Assembly: GCA_965240325.2 (NCBI GenBank)
Contig: OZ251249.1
Span: forward strand, 558,001 to 622,000
Source: Rebecca billardiae RCC1528
Lineage: Eukaryota > Haptophyta
Length of the DNA stretch: 64,000 bases
Direction of reading: 5' to 3'
Shown: in pieces, positions 1-9,153 of the stretch
Layout of the letters: the number at the start of each line of letters is the position of its first letter
Numbering within the stretch: position 1 is the first letter of the stretch
Translations under genes and position numbers: made by a program
The notes under the pieces: generated by a model
Database searches by the model: none
Seen by the model: only the letters and a program-made list of their open reading frames with translations
What the model was told of the DNA's origin: nothing

Positions 1-1395
1 AGGCTCGTTCGCCTCCGTCTCCGAGCTGCAGTCCGAGGGCAAGTCCGGCGCGTTCTTCTACTTCTCCGCCGACTCGAATTACCTGCTCAAGACAATCTCG
101 CGCGCCGAGATGCGCTACCTGCGCGAGATCCTGCCGAGATACGTCGCGCACTTGCGCAGGCGCGACAAGCTCGCGCGGCGCGCGGCGGCGGCGGGCGCGG
201 GCGGCGGCGGCGCGGGCGCGGTGCCCACCGGCGCGTCGCTGCTCCCGCGCATCACCTCGGCGCACGAGCTGCGCCTCCCAGACGGCACGCGTGTGCCCTT
301 TGTCGTGATGCGCAACGTGTTTGCCACCGACCGCCGCATCCACGAGCGCTTCGACTTGAAGGGCTCGACGGTTGGCCGGCTGACGGACGCGGAGACGCTG
401 GCGCGCACGCCCGACGCGACGCAGAAGGACCTCAACCTGGGCGCGCGCACGTTCGCGCTGCCCGCGCCCAAGCGCGCCGCGCTGCTGGAGGCGATCTCGG
501 CCGATCTCGAGTTCTTGCAGAGCGTGCGCTCGATGGACTACTCGCTGCTCATCGGTGTGCACAGGCGGGGCGGGCAGCGCGCGCACTCCGCGGCGGCGGC
601 GGCGGCGGCGGCGGCGCCCGCGTCAGCGAGCGCGGCGGCGCTCGACAGCGCGCTCGACCACGCGGAGGCGGAGGCGAGCACGGCCGCGGCCGACGCGCGC
701 GCGACGCCGACGCGCACGCCCGCCGCGCTGCGCGCGCCGAGCGACGTCGATCTGCGCTTCGCCGAGGCGCGGTGGCAGACGCGCATGCTCACGCTCGGAG
801 GCGGCAGCGGCTACCTCGGAGCGCCGAGCGCCGGCGCGCCGGGCATCGGCAGCGTGGCCGAGTCGCCAGAGCCGCCGACGCCGCCCGCGCGCGCGTCGGG
901 CAGCGGCGCGCGCGCGCCGCCCGCGCTCGCCGGCGCGCTCGCCGACACGCCCGACGGCGGCATCTACGCCGCGCCGCCGCGCTCCGACGCCGAGGGCGGG
1001 CGGGGCGGCGCGCAGGAGGCCGAGCCCACTGAGGTGCTGTACATCGGGCTGATCGACATCACCACCACCTGGGGCGTGTCCAAGCAGGCGGAGCGCGCCG
1101 TCAAGGGTGCGCGCGCGCGCGCGCGCGCGGAGGCGCGCGCGCGGACGCGCGCGCAGGCGGGCGTGGCGGCGGTGGCGCGCGGCCGTGGCAGCTGGCGCCA
1201 CCTCGCGCCGCGCCCCCGCCCTGACGGCTGCCCCGCGCCCGCGCCGCCGCCGCTGTGCTGCGTGCAGGTATCGTGCACAGCCGGCATGCGATCTCGGCCG
1301 TGCCGCCCGCCGAGTACGCGCAGCGCATGCTCGCCTTCCTCCAGGCCAAGATTGTCGCGGACGGCCCGTCGCAGGACGCCGAGGCGCGCGTGTGA
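1..1395 (+). CDS. Phosphatidylinositol phosphate kinase (PIPK domain), 3' part
   Basis: Lipid kinase that should phosphorylate a phosphatidylinositol monophosphate to PIP2 at membranes. The open frame enters at base 2 and gives 410 residues without the start. Visible motifs are a GKSGAFFYF segment with the ATP-site lysine a few residues on in LLKTIS, the nucleotide-binding and catalytic stretch FDLKGSTVGR, the DLN of KDLNLGA, and MDYSLLIGVH, the PIPK form of the catalytic loop. LYIGLIDITTTWG near the C-terminus supplies the IID-type metal site. Exons are 2-1106 and 1268-1395; the intron 1107-1267 is GTGCG...GCAG and restores the frame as VKGIVHSRHAISAV. A low-complexity Ala/Arg insert of about 150 residues (roughly bases 575-1015) splits the kinase core, as PIPK inserts often do. 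Type I versus type II specificity cannot be decided because the activation loop is not clearly recognisable. The family call is firm. Confidence 0.93.
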
Positions 1396-1830
1396 GCGTG
1401 TGAGCCGTGATAACGCGCCGTCAGGGACTCAGGGCGGACGCGCGCGCCGGGAGTAACCGGCGAGCAGTCCAGCACGACTGTCGGCCGGTGCCGGTGGCGC
1501 TCGCGTTGGCAGCGAGCAGTAGTTGTAGTGATGACGAGTTGCGTGAGTAGTATAGCAGCATCTATCAGCCATCGATCGTCAGTGCGACGGCGGGCCGGCC
1601 CGTCACCGTCGGCCCGTCTGCCGTCACGGATTACGAACGTCAGCATCAGGACGATCAGCAAGGGCGGTCTGCTAACTCTAACTCTGCTAACTACTAAGCG
1701 CGCGGGCCCGGCGGGCGCCGGCGGTCTCGTCGGGTCGATCTGCTCGGCTTCATCTGCTGGACGCGACGATATCCGGCGGCCTCCGGGAAGTATCTCACGC
1801 ACCAGCGGCCCGCGCCTTATCGTCCCCTGA
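1396..1830. other. Intergenic spacer, nothing recognised
   Basis: Downstream of the PIP kinase stop codon. Composition falls from very GC-rich to mixed. No coding pattern, RNA gene or clear polyadenylation signal was recognised. Confidence 0.5.
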
Positions 1831-1843
1831 CGAGAAGGTTACA
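1831..1843 (+). repeat. Left 13-bp terminal inverted repeat candidate
   Basis: CGAGAAGGTTACA occurs here, again in direct orientation at 7207-7219, and inverted at 7330-7342. The base triplet TGA sits immediately outside both 1831 and 7342, as a 3-bp target duplication would. These could be the ends of a 5.5-kb element holding the satellite DNA described below. No transposase gene is visible, so this is inference from sequence arrangement only. Confidence 0.4.
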
Positions 1844-1934
1844 TCCGCACACCTACTAGACGCTGATAGTAACACCTAGTACGACGCGGAGGATAATCAG
1901 ATTCGTCACTGGAGACAACGAAACATCCGAAGGC

Positions 1935-2240
1935 CTCAAACCACACACACACAAATATATATATAATTTAATGTCAAAATATATAGAACACAAAATTAAA
2001 AACCAAAATAAAATTCATGCACCATTTACGCATGCCAACGGCATCATGATCATTTTTATTACTATCTAAATTTTATTTTGATAGTAACATTGTTATTACT
2101 AACTAGTATAATGACGTTGTTACTGCTATAGTTAGTAGCATTGGTAGCTATCTCGGTAGTGACACTGTCACTACTAAGCTAGATCTATACTTCAATCTAT
2201 ACTTGCTATAATACTATACTTCAATCCCGGTCAGTCATCT
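1935..2240. other. AT-rich non-coding block
   Basis: An abrupt AT-rich island in otherwise GC-rich DNA. It contains a CA/TA tract near 1941-1960 and a perfect 19-nt odd palindrome at 2155-2173 (arms GTAGTGACA). No ORF is supported. It lies inside the candidate element bounded at 1831 and 7342 and may be structural or replication-related sequence. Confidence 0.5.
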
Positions 2241-2342
2241 CAGACATTGATAGATAGATATCCGACTCGAGTCGTCTCGGCGTCTGTCATTCTCTTGAAA
2301 GTTATTCTGGCGTCCGCCGGAACAGTCATCAGCATAGTCTAG

Positions 2343-2439
2343 CTGCTCTCTCTCTCTGTCTCTAGCTAAGCTGCTACTAGAATCATTATCATCATCATCA
2401 TCCATCATCATCATCATCATCATCATCATCGTCGTCGTC
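2343..2439. repeat. Microsatellites: CT tract then (ATC)n
   Basis: A CT-rich tract at about 2344-2363 is followed by a nearly pure ATC/CAT trinucleotide run from about 2382 to 2439. The long Met/Asp runs in the antisense reading are artefacts of this repeat and not protein. Confidence 0.9.
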
Positions 2440-2532
2440 TGAATAGTAAAGCTTGTTACAAAGTACGACTACTAAATATACTAACTTTAGCGTGTATCTG
2501 TGAAGTCCTGTCTAACTACCCGTTCGACCGCC

Positions 2533-3010
2533 TATGCCCTATCCGGACGGGGCATCGAGCTCGAGCCAGGCCCGCATCCAGACCTGCGTGTAAAGTTGCA
2601 AAGTGTAAAGTAGGTCCGGGAGCCCAGCCGGACTTGTCCGGCCAGTCCGACCGGACGCGTGCCAGCTGCCACCGGGCCCGGCACTCTCCGGCGCCTCCGC
2701 CCGGCGCCGGCCGGTCGCCGGGGCGCCGCGGCCGAGAGGCAGTGCAAAGTTGTAAAGTGTAAATTACATCCGGGAGCCAGGCCGGACCTATCCGGACAGC
2801 CGTCCGGCCACGCACGCGTGCGGGCTGTGCCGACGCGCCGCGCCGGCCGGCTGCCGGGCGCACGAGGGCGTGTATGACAGTGTGAAAAAGTAAATCCGGG
2901 CGCCTCCGGACGGGGCATCGCGCGCCGCGCAAGCTGCTTGGCCCAGCAACCCCCCGTAAAAGTTGTAAAGTGTAAAGTAAGTCCGGGGCTTTCGCGGGTC
3001 CAATCCGGGA
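2533..3010 (-). repeat. Diverged inverted copies of the 200-bp satellite unit
   Basis: Read on the minus strand, this segment matches the satellite array at 5125-7120. The TTTACACTTTACAACTTTACA module appears reverse-complemented near 2589-2615, 2750-2775 and 2956-2985, and in shortened form near 2880. The flanking CCGGACGGGGCATCGAGC and GGACTTGTCCGGCCAGTCC segments are also recognisable. The copies are more diverged than those of the right-hand array and lie in opposite orientation, so the two form arms of an imperfect inverted repeat about 2.1 kb apart. Confidence 0.8.
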
Positions 3011-3354
3011 TCCCGCAGCCCGAGCGGCGGCGCGATGTTCGCCGCCATGGTCGATGGTGTTCGCAAGCACGTTCAGAAGCCGCCCGCCCTCGACGACGCG
3101 ATCTGCACGTGCGCGCGTTGGTCAGAGCACACGCGTGACGTGGGTGAGTCGGGGGACTACCCACTACGAAGCAAAGTAGAGCGTGAAGCAAGGTAGAGTG
3201 TGTTTCCGCGTGCGCGCTCGGGCAGCTCTGCTGTGACCCCTCGGCCACGTCGTGATGTGTGCGTCCGCGCGCACGGCCACGCCAGCGTGGCCAGTGCGCT
3301 TCCTCTTCAACGACACCAACGAGCTCGCCCTGGCGCACAACGTTGGCAGCAGCG

Positions 3355-3930
3355 CCGTGACTACACGGCTGCTGGTGGTGCGCGTGTCCGGTTGGCCACA
3401 CCCTCGTGACTCTGCGGCTGCGCGCAGAAGCAGCGCCACCGGCGTGCTGCTGCCTGCCGGCATGCTGGTGGCGCCCGCGCCCGCGCCGCCGCCGCCATTT
3501 TGTGACCGTCCCACAGTGCGCCCCGCTGCATGCGCCTTGTGGCGCGCGTCCGGTTGGCCACAGCCTCGTGACTCTGCGGCTCTGCGGCTGCGCGCACAAG
3601 CAGCGCCACCGGCGTGCTGCCGCTGCCGGCATGCTGATGGCGCCCGCGCCCGCGCCGCCGCCGCCATTTTGTGACCTTCCCGCGCCGTGCGCCCCGCTGC
3701 ATGCGCCGTCTGGGGCGCGTCCGGCTGACCGCAGCCTCGTGACTCTGCGGCTGCGCGCGCAAGCATCGCCACTGGCGTGCTGCCGCTGCTCGCATGCTGA
3801 TGGCGCCCGCGCCCGCGCCGCCGCCGCCATTTTGTGACCTTCCCGCGCGGTGCGCCCCGCTGCATGCGCCGTCTGGGGCGCGTCCAGTTAGCCACAGCCT
3901 CGTGACTCTGCGTCTCTGCGGCTGCACGCG
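3355..3930 (+). repeat. Tandem repeat, about 165-bp unit, three copies
   Basis: The junction CCGCCATTTTGTGACC recurs with CCAT starting at 3495, 3664 and 3827 (spacings 169 and 163). The body of each unit carries TGCGCCCCGCTGCATGCGCC and CTCGTGACTCTGCGGCTG. A degenerate copy lies near 4670-4760, where the segment around GCAGCGCCGTGACC recurs. ORFs on both strands through this block reflect GC-rich repeats, not genes. Confidence 0.8.
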
Positions 3931-3939
3931 CATCTACCG

Positions 3940-4660
3940 CGGCGGGCTGCGCCTGCTGTTCACGGCCAAGGCGGACGGCGAACCCCGTACATCCCCGCCG
4001 CGGTCGTTGCCACCGCCGGCGACGGCGTCGTGCGCTGCGAGTGGCTTGCGCGCCTGCCCGCGTGGCACGCCCTCCGCACCCGCACTGTGCCCGCGGCTTG
4101 GCCCACACGCGTGCACAACGAGGCGGTCGAATGGGCAGCGCGTGCGTAGACGGCACCTGCGCCGTCGGGTCAGCGCCGCCCGTGCGCCGGGCGTGCGCAC
4201 CTTCCCGCCTCGCCAGCTGGCGCGCGAACCGCCCTCGCCGCGTGGCTAAACGAGCAGCTCGGCTCGCGCGGCGCGGGCGAGCCGATCAGTGCGCGCCCGG
4301 CGGCGCCGGGCGCTGGCCGCCGATTACGCGCGTGTACGCGGGGCGCTCGCCGGGTCTACTCGCGACGTGCTCGACGGCGAGTCGATGGTGTGACTACAAG
4401 CGCAGTGAGCACTGGCGGCGGATTGTCTTCTACTTCGCCAAGCTAGACGGCATCGACCTCTGCTGCGTGGACGACGCGTGTGTCCACGCGCACGGCCGCG
4501 CAGGCGCAGCTGCCGTGCGCCTTCGTGGCTTCCTTTTGACGGTGCCGACGGGCTCGCCCCCTCACCACGCGTGGCCTGCGCGGCCGTGCAGCGCGGGCAC
4601 GGTGGCTCGCGCGGCAAGGCGCCGGTTGCGCGCTCGCAGCAGTTTGCAGCCCTCCGGCGC
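3940..4660 (+). pseudogene. Possible degenerate coding fragment
   Basis: Some stretches look protein-like but change frame. Near 3940-3980 one frame reads GGLRLLFTAKADG. A shifted frame, 3982-4149, reads about 55 residues from TPYIPAAVV to VEWAARA and then meets a stop. Near 4380-4470 a third frame reads DYKRSEHWRRIVFYFAKLDG. Three frames within 700 bp and internal stops argue for a relic, perhaps of a transposon protein, that I cannot place in any family. Chance reading in GC-rich DNA remains possible. Confidence 0.25.
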
Positions 4661-5124
4661 GCGGCGTTTGCTGCAGCGCCGTGACCACGCGGCTGTGGGC
4701 CGCGCCACTGGTGCTGCTGGCCGCCGCGGCCATGCCGCCGCCGCCATGATACGACCTTTTCGCGCTGTGCGCCCCGCTACACACAGCATGCGTGGACGAC
4801 CGCGCTGCGCCTCGCGCCAAATGGCGCCCAGCAATACGGATGCGCACTGCACACTGCGTGCAGCGGGTTGAACGGCCCTGGCTGTGGCGTGCAACGTGCG
4901 CCGTAGAGGCGTGACTCGCCAGCCCGCGGCGGGCGTAGCGCGCGCACGCACGGGCGAGCAGCACTACTGCGTGTTGCTCAGCCGCGCCCGCGCCGCGCCA
5001 TCGGTAGGTGGTGGCGCCCTCGACCGGTATCGAATCGCCCTCCCTCACCTACCTCCCTCGCCCGGGCGGGTCGATCGCGGGCGCCGGCATCGCGATCAAA
5101 TCGCGTCCGGCCGCGTCGTCCCGC

Positions 5125-7120
5125 CCGGACTTACTTTACACTTTACAACTTTACAGGCCCTCTCGCGCCCGCGGCCCGGCGGCGGCGCGGCGGCCGGCGG
5201 GCCAGCATGCGTCCGGTCGGACTGGCCGGACATGTCCGGCTGGGCTCCCGGACCTACTTTACACTTTACAACTTTACACGCCGGGCTGGGTGCTGGCCTG
5301 GCTCGTGCTCGATGCCCCGTCCGGACGTGCGCTCCCGGACCTACTTTACACTTTATACAACTTTACAGGCCCTCTCGCGCCCGCGGCCGGCCGGCCGGCG
5401 GCGCGGCGGCCAGCATGCGTCCGGTCGGACTGGCCGGACATGTCCGGCTGGGCTCCCGGACCTACTTTACACTTTACAACTTTACACGCCGGGCTGGGTG
5501 CTGGCCTGGCTCGTGCTCGATGCCCCGTCCGGACGTGCGCTCCCGGACTTACTTTACACTTTACAACTTTACAGGCCCTCTCGCGCCCGCGGCCGGCGGC
5601 GCGGCGGCCAGCACGCGTCCGGTCGGACTGGCCGGACATGTCCGGCCGGGCTCCCGGACCTACTTTACACTTTACAACTTTACACGCCGGGCTGGGTGCT
5701 GGCCTGGCTCATGGTCGATGCCCCGTCCGGACGTGCGCTCCCGGACCTACTTTACACTTTACAACTTTACAGGCCCTCTCGCGCCCGCGGCCGCGGCGGC
5801 GCGACGGCCAGCATGCGTCCGGTCGGACTGGCCGGACATGTCCGGCTGGGCTCCCGGACCTACTTTACACTTTACAACTTTACACGCCGGGCTGGGTGCT
5901 GGCCTGGCTCGTGCTCGATGCCCCGTCCGGACGTGCGCTTCCGGACTTACTTTACACTTTACAACTTTACAGGCCCTCTCGCGCCCGCGGCCGGCGGCGC
6001 GGCGGCCACGGCATGCGTCCGGTCGGACTGGCCGGACATGTCCGGCTGGGCTCCCGGACCTACTTTACACTTTACAACTTTACACGCCGGGCTGGGTGCT
6101 GGCCTGGCTCGTGCTCGATGCCCCGTCCGGACGTGCGCTCCCGGACCTACTTTACACTTTACAACTTTACAGGCCCTCTCGCGCCCGCGGCCGCGGCGGC
6201 GCGACGGCCAGCATGCGTCCGGTCGGACTGGCCGGACATGTCCGGCTGGGCTCCCGGACCTACTTTACACTTTACAACTTTACACGCCGGGCTGGGTGCT
6301 GGCCTGGCTCGTGCTCGATGCCCCGTCCGGACGTGCGCTCCCGGACCTACTTTACACTTTATACAACTTTACAGGCCCTCTCGCGCCCGCGGCCGGCCGG
6401 CCGGCGGCGCGGCGGCCAGCATGCGTCCGGTCGGACTGGCCGGACATGTCCGGCTGGGCTCCCGGACCTACTTTACACTTTACAACTTTACACGCCGGGC
6501 TGGGTGCTGGCCTGGCTCGTGCTCGATGCCCCGTCCGGACGTGCGCTCCCGGACTTACTTTACACTTTACAACTTTACAGGCCCTCTCGCGCCCGCGGCC
6601 GGCGGCGCGGCGGCCAGCACGCGTCCGGTCGGACTGGCCGGACATGTCCGGCTGGGCTCCCGGACCTACTTTACACTTTACAACGTTACACGCCGGGCTG
6701 GGTGCTGGCCTGGCTCGTGCTCGATGCCCCGTCCGGATCTGCGCTCCCGGACCTACTTTACACTTTACAACTTTACAGGCCCTCTCGCCCCCGCGGCCGG
6801 CGGCGCGGCGGCCAGCATGCGTCCGGTCGGACTGGCCGGACATGTCCGGCTGGGCTCCCGGACCTACTTTACACTTTACAACTTTACACGCCGCGGGCTG
6901 GGTGCTGGCCTGGCTCATGGTCGATGCCCCGTCCGGACGTGCGCTCCCGGACTTACTTTACACTTTACAACTTTACAGGCCCTCTCGCGCCCGCGGCCGG
7001 CGGCGCGGCGGCCAGCATGCGTCCGGTCGGACTGGCCGGACATGTCCGGCTGGGCTCCCGGACCTACTTTACACTTTACAACTTTACACGCCGGGCTGGG
7101 TGCTGGCCTGGCTCATGGTC
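5125..7120 (+). repeat. Satellite array, 200-bp dimeric unit, ten copies, with higher-order period
   Basis: The anchor GC(A/C)NGCGTCCGGTCGGACTGG starts at 5205, 5413, 5611, 5811, 6011, 6211, 6419, 6617, 6815 and 7015, so the period is 198-208 bp. Each unit is itself two half-units of about 100 bp that share the module GGACCTACTTTACAC plus TTTACAACTTTACA. The halves then diverge into CGCCGGGCTGGGTGC or GGCCCTCTCGCGCCC. Variants recur every fifth unit (1006 bp): the TTTATACAAC form and the GGCCGGCCGGCCGG expansion appear in units 1 and 6, and GCACGCG in units 3 and 8. All three forward frames stay open through most of the array, so the very long ORFs there are not evidence of protein. Confidence 0.95.
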
Positions 7121-7870
7121 GCGCCAGCCAGATCAGTCGCGCGCGCGCGGCGGCACTGCGCGCGCGCGGGGCGCGCGTGCCTTTCCTAGAAACTTCCGCA
7201 GAGCCGCGAGAAGGTTACACTTTACATAGTGACAGGGCTGGACCAGGCTTACTAGTTACACATAGGAGACCACGACGTTACATATAGGAGGCATAGGCTA
7301 CATTTCTACTATACGGCTTTTCTGGGGGGTGTAACCTTCTCGTGACAGGACCACCACCGGCCCGCGCACCGCGGGCCATCGGCATCACGGCGATGCGGCG
7401 GCTCACGGACTGCGTGAGTCGGCTGCTGCCTAACTGATGACGCGGCGGCAGATATGCACAGCGCGGGCGGCCTCACGCCGCCAACGCCCGCAACGGCAAC
7501 GTCAGGGCCAACGGCCTGCGCGGACAATGCGCGCGAGTCACCGGGGCCGGCGGCGCGGCGCGGTCGAGGGCACGGCGAGGCTGCGGCGGCGCCGCAGTCT
7601 GTTGAGTGTTAAGTATTGTGACACTTGTGTGACTGTGAGTGTTGAGACGGTGGCAGCCAGTCGCCAGTGGCAGTGTCAGTGAGTCCGGCCGCTCCGGCCC
7701 CGGGGCCGCCGCGTCCCGGTCGGGGCCGAGACCGTTTGCGCCCCATTTATAAAGTGAGGACGAGCGGCGGAGTCTGACTGCAGACTCTGCAGAGTATTGC
7801 TCGTATAAATAACGCGGTCCGCGCGACGCCCGATCGCACGGCGCGCGGCGCGGGCCGCGACCGGCGGCGG
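7121..7870. other. Spacer right of the satellite array
   Basis: Contains the second direct copy of CGAGAAGGTTACA (7207-7219) and the inverted copy (7330-7342) discussed as element ends. Two TATAAA-like strings occur at about 7748 and 7804, but no gene follows them on the plus strand. No coding sequence or RNA gene is supported. Confidence 0.5.
7330..7342 (-). repeat. Right 13-bp terminal inverted repeat candidate
   Basis: TGTAACCTTCTCG is the exact reverse complement of 1831-1843 and is followed by TGA, matching the TGA just before 1831. See the left repeat. Confidence 0.4.
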
Positions 7871-8953
7871 CTACACGCGGTCGTCAGATGGTCTCGATCT
7901 GCTCGGTGATGATGCGGAGCCGTGATGGGCTGTGTCTGTGACGACGCCCGTCCCCGCCGCGGACGCCGATGCCGCCATCACACCGCCGCCATTCTCATGA
8001 TTCTGCTGGCCGCCATCATGCGGTCGTGGCGGGAGCGGTAGCGCGAATGCTGCCGCCGCAGCCGGCGCGGCGGCGGCTGGGCCCAGGCCCTCGGCGCTTT
8101 GCGGCGGCGGCGGCTGCTGCTGGCCGCGCCGCGGCCAGGGCTGGGCGAATGCCGACGGCGGTGGCAGCTTGGCCGCAGCAAGGCTGGCCGCGTCGGCGCC
8201 CGCGTGCGTGGCGTGCTGCTGCTCAGAATCAGGAGGCGCCGCGCCGCGGCCGAACGGCTGCCCTGAGAGCAGGTCCATGTGCCGCGCGTGCCCTGGCTCC
8301 GGCCCGGCGGGCGCGCCAGCGGGGCCGCCGGCCGGGGAGGCAACTGCTGGCAGCGCGCGCTCAGCCTCAGCGCTCGTGGCGGCGCCGTTGGTCGCTGCGC
8401 GCGCTGCACGCGCGCGACCGAGCGCGCCGTCATAGTTGTTGGCATACGCCCCTGCGGCTGTGGGCACGCCGTCCGCGGACTGCCTGTCGCGCATCTCGAA
8501 CGCCGCGTCCGACGCGTCCGCCGGCGGGTCAGCGGCGCGGTGCGGGCTGGCTTTCCGCCAGTGCCAGTACGACGCGCCCATGCAGACGAGGACGGCGCAG
8601 ACGAGGACGACGGCGACGATCGCGCCCACGGTCTCCTGCTCTTGGTCGGACCCCTCCGTGGGCGCCTTGCGGTCCAGCTCGGACGTGGAGCCATCCGGGA
8701 ACGAAAAGCCATCGTCGGAGTCATCGCCGCCGTCGGCATCGCCGCCGCCGCCGCTGCCGCCACCTCCCGACTCCGGCCCAGGCGGCGGCGAGGGTGGGGG
8801 CAGCGGCGGCGGCGCGGTCGATGGCGGCGAAGAGGGCGGAGGCGGCACTGGCGGCGGTGAGAACGGTGGCGGCTGCGCCGAGGCGAGTGTGGAGAGCAAG
8901 TGGACGACGACGACCGCGGCGAGGGGGCGGCGCCACACACCTCGCGGTCCCAT
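7871..8953 (-). CDS. Proline-rich single-pass type I membrane protein
   Basis: A 360-residue protein of unknown function, with topology clear from sequence. Starting at ATG 8953 gives a textbook signal peptide (residues 1-26, hydrophobic core LAAVVVVHLLSTLASA). This is followed by a short ectodomain with SPPP/PPPP runs resembling hydroxyproline-rich cell-wall glycoproteins (27-62) and a Gly/Asp-rich acidic linker (63-110). One transmembrane helix (about 111-130, IVAVVLVCAVLVCMG) then leads into a long disordered Ala/Pro/Gln-rich cytoplasmic tail. An upstream GTG in the same frame would add nine residues but spoils the signal peptide, so ATG is preferred. No intron is needed. It could be a wall or mucilage anchor or a surface receptor; no binding or catalytic domain is recognised. 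Confidence 0.75.
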   Translation of the reverse strand: MGPRGVWRRPLAAVVVVHLLSTLASAQPPPFSPPPVPPPPSSPPSTAPPPLPPPSPPPGPESGGGGSGGGGDADGGDDSDDGFSFPDGSTSELDRKAPTEGSDQEQETVGAIVAVVLVCAVLVCMGASYWHWRKASPHRAADPPADASDAAFEMRDRQSADGVPTAAGAYANNYDGALGRARAARAATNGAATSAEAERALPAVASPAGGPAGAPAGPEPGHARHMDLLSGQPFGRGAAPPDSEQQHATHAGADAASLAAAKLPPPSAFAQPWPRRGQQQPPPPQSAEGLGPAAAAPAAAAAFALPLPPRPHDGGQQNHENGGGVMAASASAAGTGVVTDTAHHGSASSPSRSRPSDDRV

Positions 8954-9153
8954 CGCGCCCGCCTTGCCGGAGGAGGCCACGCCCGTGCGCCGCCGCCGAG
9001 CGGCCGGGTCAGGTGCTGAAAATCGTCGTGTCGTGTCTTTTTTTATTCGCTACCCGTCGGGCGGACTGCCGGTGGTCGTCGACGGAATCTCTCATGATGA
9101 GTCAGCAGCGGAGTCGCAGGCGCAGCGCGCCCGTCCGATCATGCTGAGTGATG

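Noticed and set aside
2235-2429. Minus-strand ORF with a Met9-Asp5 run
   Set aside because: It is a translation of the (ATC)n microsatellite.
4884-7287. Three overlapping plus-strand ORFs of 660-780 codons through the satellite array, with repeating peptides such as PDLLYTLQLY
   Set aside because: All three frames are open at once because the 200-bp unit lacks stops. The same DNA cycles through frames, so the openness reflects repeat composition, not a protein.
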